Positions 1 through 11,378 are shown, counted from the first letter of the stretch. The stretch: DNA of 64,000 nucleotides from Nannocystis exedens (GCF_002343915.1 NZ_NETK01000001.1:62001-126000), one strand, 5' to 3'. Made by a program: numbers and translations. Notes: generated by a model from the sequence alone, not told the origin.

Positions 1-1782
1 GCGGGGGCCCGGCTTCGACCTGTCCTGGGGGACAGATGGGGGCGGCGCCCCGGCGGCGGCCGGGACCCCGGCGCGGGGCAGCGCCGCGCTGGCGAGCACG
101 ACCTCGCGGGGGCGCGCGTTCGACCTGTCCTGGGGCGGCGCCCCGGCAGCGTCTGCGGCGGCCGAGGTCCCCCGGGGCAGCGCCGCGCGGGCGAGCACGA
201 CCTCACGGCGGCTCGGGTTCGACCTGTCCTCGGGGACAGCCCCCGCCGCGCTCGGGTTCGACCTGTCCTCGGGGACATTCCCCGCCGCGCTCGCGTTCGA
301 CCTGTCCTCGGGGACATCCCCGGGCGCGCGCGCGTTCGACCTGTCCTCGGGGGCATCCCCCGGCGAACGCGCGTTCGACCTGTCCTCCGGGACAGCCCCC
401 GCCGCCCCCGGCACCGCCCCGCCCCTGTCCTCCGGGACAGCCTCGACCCACCGGACCGCCGTCACCGGCCCGTCGTGGCCGCGCAGGATCGCCGCGCTGA
501 TCGGCTCGGCCAGCACGCGCTGGGCCAGCGCGCCGGGGTCGTCGAGCTCGCGCAGCAGCAGCGCGGCGGCGGTAGGATCGCGCGGCAGCAGCGAGAACGC
601 GGCGTCGCGGACGCGCAGGGCGTGAGCCTGGCGCTCCGCGGCCGCGCGCTCGACCGCCAGTTCGCCGCTCTGCGCGTCCGCGGGGGCGCTCGCGGGCGCG
701 GCGGCCTGCGGGGCGGCGACGGCCCCCGCACCGGCGTCGGGCTGCGCCAGCGACACCCCGAGCGCGACCAGCCCCGCGGCGGTGAGCGCCGCCCCGCCGG
801 CGATCAGCCACGTCCGCGCGCGGATCGGCTCGGGGGCCTCGGAGAAGCGCCGCCGCGGCTGCAAGGCCGCCAGCAGCTCCTCCATCGTCGGCCAGCGGTC
901 GTCTGGCTTTTCGGACAGCCCGCGTACGATCGCGCGGCGGATGCGCAAAGGGACGCGACTTTCGCGCGGAATGGGCGCGATCTCGACCTGGCCGAAGCGC
1001 GGAAGCGAGCCGAACGGCCGCAGACCGAACAAACCTTCGAACAGCGCGACGCAAAAGCTGAATTGGTCGGAGCGCGGCTCGGCGTTGCCGGTGCGTTGCT
1101 GCTCGGGCGCCATGTAAGCCGGCGTGCCGAGGATGCTGCCGGTGCGCGTCAGCGGCATCAGCTCGTCGTCGAGGTCCTCGCCGGCATCGAGGGCGCACGT
1201 GAGCCCGAAGTCGAGGACGCGCGCGCGGTCGCGGCTGTCGACGAGCACGTTCTCGGGCTTGAAGTCGCGGTGGAGCAGGTTGGCGTGGTGGGCCGCGGCG
1301 AGCGCCCGCCCGGCCTGCAGGTAGACCGCGAGCACCGCCTGCCACGGCCGCGGGCGCTCGCGCAGCCACGCCTCGAGCGTCACGCCCTCGATCAGCTCCA
1401 TGGCGATGTAGATCTGGTCGCCCCACGCGCCGACCTCGTAGATCCGCGCCACGTGCTCGTGCTCGAGGCGTGCCATCGCCCGGGCCTCGCGCAGCAGGCG
1501 GGCGCGACCCTGGTCGTCGCCCTGGAGGTGCGGGTGCAGCAGCTTGATGGCGACGCGGCGATTGAGTTGGGCGTCGACGGCCGCATACACGACGCCCATG
1601 GCCCCCTCCCCGAGCCGGCGCTCGACGTGAAAGCGGCCGATCATGGTGGGGGCCGCCGGTTCGCCGAACAGCCGGCCCATGACGCGCGCGTGGAGACGGT
1701 GGACGTCGACGTCGGCCCACGTGCCCGCACCTGCGGCGCGGGCGGACGGCGAGTCGGGCGGCGTGTGGGGCGGCGTCGACAT
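1..1782 (-). CDS. Serine/threonine protein kinase with WD40 region, 3' end outside window
   Basis: This is a Hanks-type serine/threonine kinase gene that runs off the left edge. The catalytic domain covers about residues 45-300. I see a glycine loop (GEGAMGVVYA), the ATP-binding lysine in VAIKLL, the catalytic loop HRDFKPEN, DFG in VLDFGL, and APEQ. A transmembrane helix follows (WLIAGGAALTAAGLVALGV). A WD40-type blade then begins with GHDGPVTAVRW but is interrupted after that Trp by repeats of the type VPEDRSN, which come from the palindromic array at 223-439. The ATG at 1782 opens the frame and no stop occurs down to base 1. An ECF sigma factor is divergent 73 bp away; kinase/ECF neighbours are common in myxobacteria. 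The kinase identity is secure; the WD40 reading rests on one partial blade. Confidence 0.88.
   Translation of the reverse strand, partial: MSTPPHTPPDSPSARAAGAGTWADVDVHRLHARVMGRLFGEPAAPTMIGRFHVERRLGEGAMGVVYAAVDAQLNRRVAIKLLHPHLQGDDQGRARLLREARAMARLEHEHVARIYEVGAWGDQIYIAMELIEGVTLEAWLRERPRPWQAVLAVYLQAGRALAAAHHANLLHRDFKPENVLVDSRDRARVLDFGLTCALDAGEDLDDELMPLTRTGSILGTPAYMAPEQQRTGNAEPRSDQFSFCVALFEGLFGLRPFGSLPRFGQVEIAPIPRESRVPLRIRRAIVRGLSEKPDDRWPTMEELLAALQPRRRFSEAPEPIRARTWLIAGGAALTAAGLVALGVSLAQPDAGAGAVAAPQAAAPASAPADAQSGELAVERAAAERQAHALRVRDAAFSLLPRDPTAAALLLRELDDPGALAQRVLAEPISAAILRGHDGPVTAVRWVEAVPEDRGGAVPGAAGAVPEDRSNARSPGDAPEDRSNARAPGDVPEDRSNASAAGNVPEDRSNPSAAGAVPEDRSNPSRREVVLARAALPRGTSAAADAAGAPPQDRSNARPREVVLASAALPRAGVPAAAGAPPPSVPQDRSKPGPR
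223..439. repeat. 39-bp tandem repeats carrying the TGTCC-N4-GGACA palindrome, inside the kinase gene
   Basis: TGTCC half-sites start at 225, 264, 303, 342 and 381, an exact 39-bp period, with a further copy at 426. Most have the mirror GGACA 4 bp further on. A related copy lies at 19-35 and a degenerate one near 125. The period is 13 codons, so the array stays in frame with the kinase gene on the minus strand and encodes a repeat around VPEDRSN. Confidence 0.9.
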
Positions 1783-1855
1783 CGTCGGATCGCAGTGAAG
1801 ATAACAGGCGGAGCGGCCCCGCGGGCGGCGCGATCGGAGGTAAGATCGAGGCGCC

Positions 1856-2515
1856 ATGGACCCCGACTGGGAACTGCTCTCGGCCTGGCGCAGCGGCGAT
1901 CGCGGCGCGGGAGAGCGGCTGGTGAAGCGACACTTCGGCGCGATCGCCCGCTTCTTCCGCAACAAGGTCTCGAGCGAGCACGACGCCGCCGACCTCGTCA
2001 GTCAGACCTTCCTCGAGTGCACCAAGGCGAAGGACGGCTTCCGCGGCGAGACGAGCTTCAAGCGGTTCGTCTTCGCCATCGCCCTCAACGTGCTGCGCCT
2101 CTACATCCGCACCAAGCACAAGCGCCAGGGCGAGGCGCTCGACTTCGGGGCGCTGTGCGCCAAGGATCTGTCGCCGTCGTCGATGAGCTCGATCGTGATG
2201 CGCCGGCGCGAGGCCCAGCTCCTGGTGCTGGCGCTGCGAGAGATCCCGCTCGACCAGCAAATCGTGCTCGAGCTCAACATCTTCGAGGGCCTGTCGGGGC
2301 GCGAGATCAGCGAGCTGCTCAGCGTGCCCGAGGGGACCGTGCGCGGCCGGCTGCGCCTCGGCAAGGAGCAGCTGCGGGCCCGCCTCGCCGAGCTGGCCCG
2401 CTCGCCGGCCGAGCTCCAGGCCACCCTCACCGACCTCGAAGGCTGGGCCGCCAGCATCCGCCGCGCCCTCGACCGCGACGACGGCGACGACGGCCCGGCG
2501 GCGACCGGCTCGTGA
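1856..2515 (+). CDS. ECF-type RNA polymerase sigma factor
   Basis: This is a 219-residue sigma-70 family protein of the extracytoplasmic-function type, which directs RNA polymerase to a specific promoter set. Region 2 covers about residues 20-90, with the DAADLVSQTFLE helix typical of sigma-2. Region 4 covers about 125-185 and contains a helix-turn-helix in LSGREISELLSVPEGTVRGRL. No anti-sigma gene follows it. The divergent serine/threonine kinase 73 bp away is the obvious candidate regulator, by analogy with kinase-linked ECF groups; this link is inferred. The ATG at 1856 is preceded by GAGG at suitable spacing. The last 30 residues form an acidic tail outside the sigma fold. Confidence 0.88.
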   Translation: MDPDWELLSAWRSGDRGAGERLVKRHFGAIARFFRNKVSSEHDAADLVSQTFLECTKAKDGFRGETSFKRFVFAIALNVLRLYIRTKHKRQGEALDFGALCAKDLSPSSMSSIVMRRREAQLLVLALREIPLDQQIVLELNIFEGLSGREISELLSVPEGTVRGRLRLGKEQLRARLAELARSPAELQATLTDLEGWAASIRRALDRDDGDDGPAATGS

Positions 2516-2606
2516 GCGCGCGCGCCGGCGACCGGCCGCGACGCGGCTTCACCGGCCTCCCGCGGCCGATCGCCGCGCTATAGTCGGGCCCCCCGAGGAC
2601 CCCGAG

Positions 2607-4094
2607 ATGAACGCCACCGGCACCCTGAGCCGTGCGACCCAGATCGTCTATCGCGTCGGCTCCCGCCACTCGAGCGAGGTCGACACGCTGACGCTCGACC
2701 CCGACGGGCGGGCGACGTGGACCTCGCAGGGCCGCTACTGCGAGGTCCAGCTGCCGCCCGAGGTCTACGGCGACATCCTCGGCCGCCTGGCGCAGTACGG
2801 CTTCAAGGCGGCGACCGGCCTGCACGGCGACGCGATGGCCGACTACCAGCACGAGATCGAGGTGCTCGAGGGGCCGAAGAAGAAGTCGCGCTGCACCCTG
2901 CGGCTCGGCCACGAGTTCGGCACCTACCTCGGCGACGCGCCGATCGGCATGAAGGAAGTGGTCGCGCTGCTCGACCGCGTCGCCAGCCGCGTCGAGTCGG
3001 GCGCCGACCTGTCCGAATCGCCCGACGCGCTGATGAGCGCGCTGCTGCGCAACCTCGACTTCCCCTACGTCAACCCGCACGGCGAGCCGGGCGCGTTCCA
3101 GCTGATCGACCCGCGCGGGCAGGTGCTCGCGGCCTCGTCGCTGCGGTTCGCCCTGCCGCACGCCAGCGGCCTCTTGCCGTTCCGCGACGGCGACCGCTTC
3201 GGCTTCGCCCGCGCGACCGGCGAGGTCGTGATCGCCCCGGCCTACGCGCTGACGCTCGGCTTCAGCGAGGGCCTCGCGGCGGTCAAGCTCGAGGGCGGCT
3301 GGGGCTTCATCGACGTCCGCGGCGAGCTCGTCATCCCGGCCCGCTTCGCCGCCGCCGCCAGCTTCGCCGACGGCCTCGCGTGCGTGCAGCTCGGCGACCA
3401 GACCGGCTACTGCGACCGCGCCGGCGTGTTCGTCCCGGCGCCGCCGCAGGCCTCGCAGCTCGGGCGGTTCGCCGAGGGTCGGGCCCCCTTCCGCGCGCTG
3501 TCGCGGATCGGCGTGCCGGCCTGGGGCTACATCGATCGCGCCGGCCAGGTCGTCGTGCCCGCCGGCTTCGACTACGCCGGCGAGTTCTGCGAGGGCCTCG
3601 CCTGCGTCCAGCAGGACGACCTGTTCGGCTTCATCGACGTCGGCGGCGCGTGGGCGATCGAGCCGCGCTTCACGGACGCCGGCGACTTCCACGAGGACCT
3701 CGCCGCCGTCGGCGACAGCGGCCAGTACGGCTACTGCGACAAGAGCGGCACCGCCGCCGTCGACTTCCGGTTCCTGCGCGCCGGCAACTTCGCCGAGGGC
3801 CTGGCGCCGGTCGGCGTCGGCGCCAAGACCGGCTTCATCGACCGCGAGGGCCGCATGGTCATCGAGCCGCGCTTCGACCTGGCCCAGAGCTTCAGCGAGG
3901 GCCTGGCCGCGGTGCGCATCGACCACAAGTGGGGCTTCATCGACCGCGCCGGCCGCATCGTCATCGAGCCGATCTACGAGGGCGCGGGCCCGTTCGGCGA
4001 CGGCGTCGCCTGCGTGCGCAAGTTCGCCGACCCGCGCCCGGTGATCCATACCGGGTCCAAGAAGGTCATCATCAACATGGGCAAGAAGACATGA
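2607..4094 (+). CDS. WG-repeat protein
   Basis: This 495-residue protein has a unique N-terminal part (about residues 1-190) and then a run of WG repeats, with recurring units such as WGFIDVRGELVIPARF, FGFIDVGGAW and TGFIDREGRMVIEPRF about every 45 residues. WG repeats are expected to form a beta-rich, probably propeller-like interaction surface; no enzymatic residues are evident. I see no signal peptide, so it is likely cytoplasmic. Its stop overlaps the start of rsgA in an ATGA arrangement, so the two are translationally coupled. A functional link to ribosome maturation is possible but inferred only from that coupling. Confidence 0.85.
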   Translation: MNATGTLSRATQIVYRVGSRHSSEVDTLTLDPDGRATWTSQGRYCEVQLPPEVYGDILGRLAQYGFKAATGLHGDAMADYQHEIEVLEGPKKKSRCTLRLGHEFGTYLGDAPIGMKEVVALLDRVASRVESGADLSESPDALMSALLRNLDFPYVNPHGEPGAFQLIDPRGQVLAASSLRFALPHASGLLPFRDGDRFGFARATGEVVIAPAYALTLGFSEGLAAVKLEGGWGFIDVRGELVIPARFAAAASFADGLACVQLGDQTGYCDRAGVFVPAPPQASQLGRFAEGRAPFRALSRIGVPAWGYIDRAGQVVVPAGFDYAGEFCEGLACVQQDDLFGFIDVGGAWAIEPRFTDAGDFHEDLAAVGDSGQYGYCDKSGTAAVDFRFLRAGNFAEGLAPVGVGAKTGFIDREGRMVIEPRFDLAQSFSEGLAAVRIDHKWGFIDRAGRIVIEPIYEGAGPFGDGVACVRKFADPRPVIHTGSKKVIINMGKKT

Positions 4095-5200
4095 CCGAAG
4101 CGCCAGATCCGCTGGCACGCCTCGGCTGGGACGAGCACGCCGCCGGCGCCTGGGCGGCCCACCGCGGGGACGGCAACGTGCCCGGCCGCGTCGCCGCCGA
4201 GCACCGCGGCGGCTACGTCGTCCTCGCCGCCGCCGGCGAGCTGCGCGGCGAGCTGGCTGGCAAGCTGCGCAAGGCCGCGGCGAAGGACGCGATGCAGAAG
4301 CCGGCCGTCGGCGACTGGGTCGCGCTCGACGTCCACGCCGCGGCCGGCACCGCCACGATCCACGCCGTCCTGCCGCGCAAGACCGTCCTCACCCGCCGCG
4401 CCGCCGGCCGCGCCGCCGCCCCGCAGATCGTCGCCGCCGACGTCGACAGCGTCTTCATCGTCCACCCGCTCGACCAGCCGCCCAACCTGCGCCGGCTCGA
4501 GCGCTACCTGGCGATCACCCTCGCCAGCGGCGCCGCCCCGGTGCTCGCGCTGACCAAGGCCGACCTGGTCGACAGCGCCGAACCTGTCCTTTCGGCCATT
4601 CGCCCGCTGCTCGCCCGCATCGCCGGCGATCGCCCGGTCCCGGTCCACGTGCTGTCGAGCGTCAGCGGCCAGGGCCTGGACGAGCTCGACGCCTACGTCG
4701 CCCGTCCGCAGACCACCGCGCTGATCGGCGCCTCGGGCGTCGGCAAGAGCACCCTCATCAACCGCTGGCTCGGCGAGGATCGGCTCAGCACCGGCGGCCT
4801 GCGCGACGACGGCAAGGGCCGCCACACCACCACCCACCGCGAGCTCCTGGTCCTGCCGCGCGGCGGCCTCGTCATCGACACCCCGGGCATGCGCGAGCTC
4901 GGGCTGTGGAACGCCGACGAAAGCGTGCCCGAGGCGTTCGCCGACATCGCCGCGGTCGCCGAGGGCTGCCGCTTCCGCGACTGCACCCACGCCCACGAGC
5001 CCGGCTGCGCCGTGGTGGCCGCCGCCGCGGCCGGGCAGATCGAGCCCGAGCGCCTCGACAGCTACCGCAAGCTGGTCGCCGAGCTGGCCTCGCTCGCGCG
5101 CGACCGCGAGACCGCCGCGCGAAATCGCGCCCGCAAGGCCGACCACCGGGCCCTGCGCGCCTACTACAAGGACCCGCGCACCCGCGGCCAGCGCGACTGA
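4091..5200 (+). CDS. rsgA: Ribosome small subunit GTPase RsgA
   Basis: RsgA is a circularly permuted GTPase acting late in 30S subunit maturation. The 369-residue product has an N-terminal OB-fold (about 20-100), then the permuted G domain with G4 TKAD, G1 GASGVGKST and G3 DTPGM in that order, which is diagnostic. A C-terminal zinc motif follows with ligands in CRFRDCTHAHEPGC. Length is normal for the family. The ATG at 4091 overlaps the stop of the WG-repeat gene by four bases. A degenerate copy of the palindromic element (4584-4599) sits in frame in the G4-G1 segment and encodes PVLSAI. Confidence 0.95.
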   Translation: MTEAPDPLARLGWDEHAAGAWAAHRGDGNVPGRVAAEHRGGYVVLAAAGELRGELAGKLRKAAAKDAMQKPAVGDWVALDVHAAAGTATIHAVLPRKTVLTRRAAGRAAAPQIVAADVDSVFIVHPLDQPPNLRRLERYLAITLASGAAPVLALTKADLVDSAEPVLSAIRPLLARIAGDRPVPVHVLSSVSGQGLDELDAYVARPQTTALIGASGVGKSTLINRWLGEDRLSTGGLRDDGKGRHTTTHRELLVLPRGGLVIDTPGMRELGLWNADESVPEAFADIAAVAEGCRFRDCTHAHEPGCAVVAAAAAGQIEPERLDSYRKLVAELASLARDRETAARNRARKADHRALRAYYKDPRTRGQRD

Positions 5201-5434
5201 CCGCGGCGGAGGCCGCTCGCAAGTCCCGGCTGGCGATGCCATCTTCCCGATCGCCGCGCCGGCGCTTCGGTCCTCCGGCGGAGCGCCGCTCCGGCCCTCG
5301 CGCTCGCGGCCCGAGCGACCTCCGCGCCGCTTTACAGCCACCGCGTTCAGCGATGAACTCAAAGCGCCCCCGCACGGCGGCCGCGACCGCGGAAATGCCG
5401 GCCCAGCCCGCCGTGTTGTGCCGGAGCTCGCCCG

Positions 5435-6409
5435 ATGCGCCCGCGCCGTCCGTCCCTGCCCTGTCTCGTCCGCGCGAGCGCGGTCGTCCTGGGCCTGTCG
5501 GTCGCGCCGGCCGCCCACGCCGCGCCGGCCAAGCTGCCGCCGAACATCCCGCGCCCCTCGGTCGACCTCGAGCCTGACGGCGCCGGCCGCCTGAAGCACC
5601 GCGGTGACGGCTTCACCGCGATCATCTACCCCGACGGTTCGGTCGAGTTCCGCGACCACGGCGGCACCGCCGACATCAACTTCCTCGGCCTCGACCTGTG
5701 GCGCCGCCGCCTCCGCGAGCCCGAGCCCGAGCGTCACCCGCCGTGGTTCATGGGCGTCGTCGACGAGGCGCTCTACCCCAGGCGCGCCGCTCCCTACGGC
5801 CCCGCGCCGATCCTCGCCGGCTTCGGCGCCCGCTTCGGCGGCCTCGCCGACGGCCGCCGCAAGAACCGCCACAAGAGCGCCAAGCAGGCCTTCATGATCG
5901 CCACCGAGCAGCTGCGCTTTCACCTCGCCAACGCCTGGTACAAAGAGCGTTTGCGCAGCGAGCTCGCCGACCTCGGCGGCCAGCTGCTCGAGGTGTGGCG
6001 CGACGCCAAGCTCCCGCTCGCCGAGCGCAAGCGGCGGATCTTCGAGCGCTGGGAGGAGTGCGAGGACCCGACCACCACGCGCCGCACCGACGTCGACCTC
6101 ATGCGCCTCGAGGTCGCCCGCACCGCCCGCGCCAAGATCGAGGCGTTCGTCCGCCAGGTCGCGCCGTACGGTTCGCCGCAGGCCTTCACCGAGGCCGAGC
6201 TCGATCGCCTCAACGCCGGTCGCGCCGGCAAGGCCCGCTTCCGCCCCTACGACGCCCCCGTGCTGCCCGAGGACGTCAGCGCCGAGACGGAGCTCGGCGC
6301 CGCCGCCGTCGCGCCGCAGACCACCCCCGAACCGCCGCCGCCCGACCCGCCGCCGACCCCGACCCCGATCGGCCCCGACCCCGGCCCCGGCTTCTCGCCC
6401 GCGCGCTGA
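5435..6409 (+). CDS. Exported protein of unknown function with proline-rich tail
   Basis: This 324-residue protein has a clear signal peptide (Arg-rich start, hydrophobic core, cleavage likely after AAHAA near residue 29). The mature part is basic and helix-rich from about 125 to 260. The last 45 residues are a Pro-rich tail (PPPPDPPPTPTPIGP) of the kind that spans periplasm or exposes a domain. I recognise no catalytic motif. It stands alone: rsgA ends 234 bp upstream and the next gene starts 550 bp downstream. Confidence 0.7.
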   Translation: MRPRRPSLPCLVRASAVVLGLSVAPAAHAAPAKLPPNIPRPSVDLEPDGAGRLKHRGDGFTAIIYPDGSVEFRDHGGTADINFLGLDLWRRRLREPEPERHPPWFMGVVDEALYPRRAAPYGPAPILAGFGARFGGLADGRRKNRHKSAKQAFMIATEQLRFHLANAWYKERLRSELADLGGQLLEVWRDAKLPLAERKRRIFERWEECEDPTTTRRTDVDLMRLEVARTARAKIEAFVRQVAPYGSPQAFTEAELDRLNAGRAGKARFRPYDAPVLPEDVSAETELGAAAVAPQTTPEPPPPDPPPTPTPIGPDPGPGFSPAR

Positions 6410-6472
6410 ACCGCCGCGCTCGTGCCGGACGCGGCCGCCCCGCGGCCTGCGGCCTTCACCTGGCCGTGCGGT

Positions 6473-6736
6473 CATGCCCATGAAGACATGTCCTGTACGC
6501 CAGATGCGCCAGAGCACCCACGTGGGCGCGGCGCACCGGTGAGCGCGGCGATCTCGTCGACTTCGTCCGGCAGGCTTGCGGTGCCGCTGCGCGACGCGTA
6601 TGTCCGTCGGGGACATCTCGCCGCGAGGGTCGCGCATGGTCGGCCTGGCCGTGGGCGCCTGCCCGGGCGCGAAGTACATGTCGCCCCGGACATGCCCCCT
6701 ACGACATGTCCTTCTCAAAATGTCCCAAACGCCATG
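6473..6736. repeat. CATG 14-bp-step palindrome array in the 6410-6959 gap
   Basis: This gene-free gap of 550 bp holds several copies of the palindromic element. CATG half-sites start at 6473 and 6487. A single unit with a 5-nt loop is at 6600-6616. A chain has half-sites at 6677, 6691, 6705, 6719 (AATG) and 6733, each exactly 14 bp apart. I see nothing else in the gap apart from the promoter region presumably needed by the next gene. Confidence 0.9.
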
Positions 6737-6959
6737 TCTTTCGTCACACCTCGCCTCGACTGACCGCACGCTCCGACCGCGCCGAACGGTCGAGCTCGCT
6801 GGCCGCCGCCCGCGCTCTCCCGGCTGCGCCCCTCGCCGGCGCCCCTGCGCGCGCGCGGCGACCGGGGCGGCTGGGCGTCACTCGCGTGCGTGCTATCCCG
6901 AGCCGCGACGGAATGCGACGCCGGCCGGTGCCGTTGTCGTGACGCTCCGCCTCCTCGTC

Positions 6960-7553
6960 ATGAGCGCCCGCATCGACCTCCTCGTCACTCTCGGCCTGTC
7001 CGCCCTCGCCTGCACCGCGCCGGCGGCGACACCCTTGCCCGTGCCGGCCAAGGTCGAGCCCACCCCTGCCTCGCCGCCGCCGCCTCCGCCGCCGGCCCAG
7101 GACGACGCCGCGCTCGCCGATCGGCTCGGCGACGCCAACACCCCGCCCGAGCTGCTCGAGCGCGGCGCGGCCGCCAAGATCTGGGCCGACCACGTCATCG
7201 ACCGCGGCATCAACCCGTTCTACCTGCGCGGCGACTTCGACGGCGACGGCGCGCCCGACTACCTCGTCGGCGTCGTGCCCAAGCTCGGCGCCGGCGCGCA
7301 GCCGCGGCTGGTCGTGCTGCGCGGCGGCGGTCGGCCGGCCGTCTGGATCGACGCCGATCCGGAGGCCGGCCTCGGCTTGCCCGCGCGCGACGCCTGGTAC
7401 GTCCACGACCGCGGCACCTCCGTCCCCTCGGGGCCCGGCGGCAAGGCGCCGGCGCTCCACGGCGACGGCATCGTCATGATGAAGCTCGAGTCCTCGAGCG
7501 CGCTCGTCTACTGGGACGGCGCTCGCTTCCGCAGCCACTGGCTGTCGGACTGA
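6960..7553 (+). CDS. Exported protein with an FG-GAP-like calcium loop
   Basis: This 197-residue protein starts with a hydrophobic export signal ending in LSALAC, a weak lipobox, followed by a Pro-rich spacer. The segment RGDFDGDGAPDYLVGV is the calcium-binding D-x-D-G-D-G-x-x-D loop seen in FG-GAP/integrin-like repeats, here in a single copy. No enzymatic motif is visible. The ATG at 6960 is chosen; a GTG at 6942 in the same frame would add six residues. It is convergent with msrB, only 11 bp separating the two stop codons. Confidence 0.65.
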   Translation: MSARIDLLVTLGLSALACTAPAATPLPVPAKVEPTPASPPPPPPPAQDDAALADRLGDANTPPELLERGAAAKIWADHVIDRGINPFYLRGDFDGDGAPDYLVGVVPKLGAGAQPRLVVLRGGGRPAVWIDADPEAGLGLPARDAWYVHDRGTSVPSGPGGKAPALHGDGIVMMKLESSSALVYWDGARFRSHWLSD

Positions 7554-7564
7554 GGCGAGATCGG

Positions 7565-7975
7565 CTACCTCGATCGCTCGTCGCGCTCGAAGTCGAGGCT
7601 CGCCGAGTTGATGCAATAACGCAGACGTGTCGGCTGTGGACCATCGGGGAACACATGCCCCAGGTGGCCGCCGCAGCGGCGGCACAGGACCTCGATGCGC
7701 CGCATGCCGTGGCTGGTGTCGACCCGCTCCTCGATGGCCGAGCGGTCGACCGCGTCGAAGAAGCTCGGCCAGCCGCAGCCCGAGTCGAACTTCGTCGTCG
7801 CGTCGAACAGCAGCGCCTGGCAGCCGGCGCAGCGGTACTTGCCGGGCGCCTTCTCGTCCCAGTACGCGCCCGTGAACGCGCGCTCGGTCCCTGCCTGGCG
7901 CAGCACCCGGTACTGCTCCGGAGTCAGCGTCGCCCGCCACTCCGCGTCGCTCTTGTTCACCTCTCGTTCCGACAT
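7565..7975 (-). CDS. msrB: Peptide-methionine (R)-S-oxide reductase MsrB
   Basis: MsrB reduces the R epimer of methionine sulfoxide in proteins. The 136-residue product carries both zinc CxxC pairs (CAGC near 50 and CRRC near 99), the substrate-binding [10 protein letters not shown] segment, [10 protein letters not shown], and the catalytic RYCINSASL with its reactive Cys near the C terminus. Length is typical for a single-domain MsrB. The ATG at 7975 gives the family's usual N terminus; a longer frame upstream is Arg/Gly-rich and not conserved-looking. There is no signal peptide, so it should be cytoplasmic. Confidence 0.95.
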   Translation of the reverse strand: MSEREVNKSDAEWRATLTPEQYRVLRQAGTERAFTGAYWDEKAPGKYRCAGCQALLFDATTKFDSGCGWPSFFDAVDRSAIEERVDTSHGMRRIEVLCRRCGGHLGHVFPDGPQPTRLRYCINSASLDFERDERSR

Positions 7976-8118
7976 GCCTGGACCATAGCGCGTCCGCGCC
8001 CTCGCGGCTGCCCTCGCGGCCTCGACGCGGCGCCCCTCGAGGCCTTCGGCCCCCCCGCCGATTCTGCGTTGCAAGCCCTCCGGCCGGCCTCTACCGTGGC
8101 TTCCGAGGAGGCGACCGA

Positions 8119-9893
<1,775 letters not shown>

Positions 9894-9894
<1 letters not shown>

Positions 9895-11312
9895 TGACCA
9901 TGAGACGGCGCAACTTCCTGCGAGGCGCGTGCGGAGTCGCGGTCGCGCTGCCCTTCCTCGAGTCGCTGAACTGGCGGCGCTTCATCAAGACCGCCAGGGC
10001 GGCCGAGCCCGGCGGCAAGCGGCTCGTCGTGTTCTTCATGTGCAACGGCGTCAACATGGAGACCTTCTTCCCCGCCGCGCCCGGCCCGCTGACGGCCGCG
10101 TCGCTGATGGGCACCAGCATCGAGCCGCTGGCCGACTACGCCGGCAAGCTGCTGATCCCGCGCGGCATGCACATGGTGCCCAAGGGTTGGGGCCAGGACG
10201 CCGACACGCCGGGCGACGACCACGCCAAGGGCATGGGCCACAAGCTCACCGCCGAGGCCCTCGATCCCAACACCCTGTACGCCCGCGGGATCTCGGTCGA
10301 CCAGCGCGCCGCCCAGGAGCTCAACAAGGACGGCAGCCCGTCGATGACGCTCTCGGTCGGCTGGCGCCACACCAACGTGCTCGGTCACATCTCGTACGCC
10401 GGCAACAACACGCCCGTCACGCCCGAGGGCAACCCGTGGCTGACCTACCAGGACCTCATGGGCCTGGGCGGCCTCGACGAGATGGTGAAGATGCAGATCG
10501 CCACGCGCCGCCAGAGCGTGCTCGACCTGGTCGAGGAGGAGTTCAAGGCGCTCAAGGCCAAGAACCTCAGCCAGGCCGACACCCTGAAGCTCGAGATGCA
10601 CGCCGACTCGATCCGCGACCTCGAGATCGACATGGTCGGCAACGGCCTCATCGAGTGCGCCCTCGACCCGGCGCGGGCCGCCGAGATCGAGGCGATCGAC
10701 CCCAACTCGGTGCAAGAGGACTGGCAGTTCAAGACCATCGGCCTGATGCAGCTCGACGTCCTGGCCATGGCGATCGCCTGCGGGGCCACCAGCGTCGGCA
10801 GCATCCAGTGGGCCTCGGGCTCCGGCGGCCCGATCTACAAGTGGGACGGCATGAACCACGAGTTCAACCACCACAAGCTGTCGCACGGCAACACCAAGGA
10901 CGACAACTCGGGCGAGGAGGTGGCCGGCTACCTCGAGATGCTGACCCAGATCGATCGCTGGCACGCCGAGCAGTACCGGCACCTGCTCGATCGCCTCTCG
11001 TCGTACACCGAGGGCGACGGCACCGTGCTCGACAACAGCGCGGTCGTCTGGCTCAACGAGCTGTCCGACGGCAAGGCCCACTCGTACCTCGACCTCCCGG
11101 TCATCATCGCCGGCAGCGCCGGCGGCTACCTCAAGCAGGGCCAGTACATCGACCTCATCGGCGGCCAGGACCCCTGGGTCCAGACCCACCCGCACAACCG
11201 CCTGCTCATCACCCTGCTCAACGCCGTCGGCTGCACCGACGACGGCGGCCCGGTCACCCAATTCGGCCGCGCCGGCCTCGAGCAGGGCGAGTACGCCGAG
11301 CTGCGGGCCTGA
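9894..11312 (+). CDS. DUF1552 protein with Tat signal
   Basis: This 472-residue protein belongs to the DUF1552 family, almost always found next to DUF1592 genes. The N terminus RRRNFLRGACGVAVALPFLE is a twin-arginine signal, so the protein is exported folded, which suggests a cofactor or metal. The mature part resembles the alkaline-phosphatase-like fold of DUF1501/1552 proteins, with conserved-looking GMGHKLTAEA, MNHEFNHHKLSH and a C-terminal THPHNRLL segment rich in His. The function of the pair is unknown. The start at 9894 overlaps the upstream stop by one base; an ATG at 9900 is an alternative. Confidence 0.88.
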
Positions 11313-11334
11313 TCCGCGAAGGCCGCGACGAGAG

Positions 11335-11360
11335 GACCACCGAGCGCTCGCTCGGTGGTC
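11335..11360 (+). terminator. Hairpin after the DUF1592/DUF1552 operon
   Basis: A perfect 11-bp stem (GACCACCGAGC) with a GCTC loop lies 22 bp after the DUF1552 stop. It is followed by GCTTCGTCTT, a weak pyrimidine tail, and reads as an intrinsic terminator. Confidence 0.75.
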
Positions 11361-11378
11361 GCTTCGTCTTCATGGTCC

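Noticed and set aside
223..439. Possible CRISPR array (regular repeats of about 39 bp)
   Set aside because: The whole 39-bp unit is repeated with no unique spacers, it lies in frame in a kinase gene, and no cas genes are near.
36..500. Plus-strand open frame rich in STCPRG repeats, looking like a repetitive surface protein
   Set aside because: It is the antisense reading of the 39-bp palindromic array inside the minus-strand kinase gene, which has all kinase motifs and continues through the region.
5201..5434. Small gene between rsgA and the exported protein
   Set aside because: Open frames here have no start with a ribosome binding site and no recognisable protein character.
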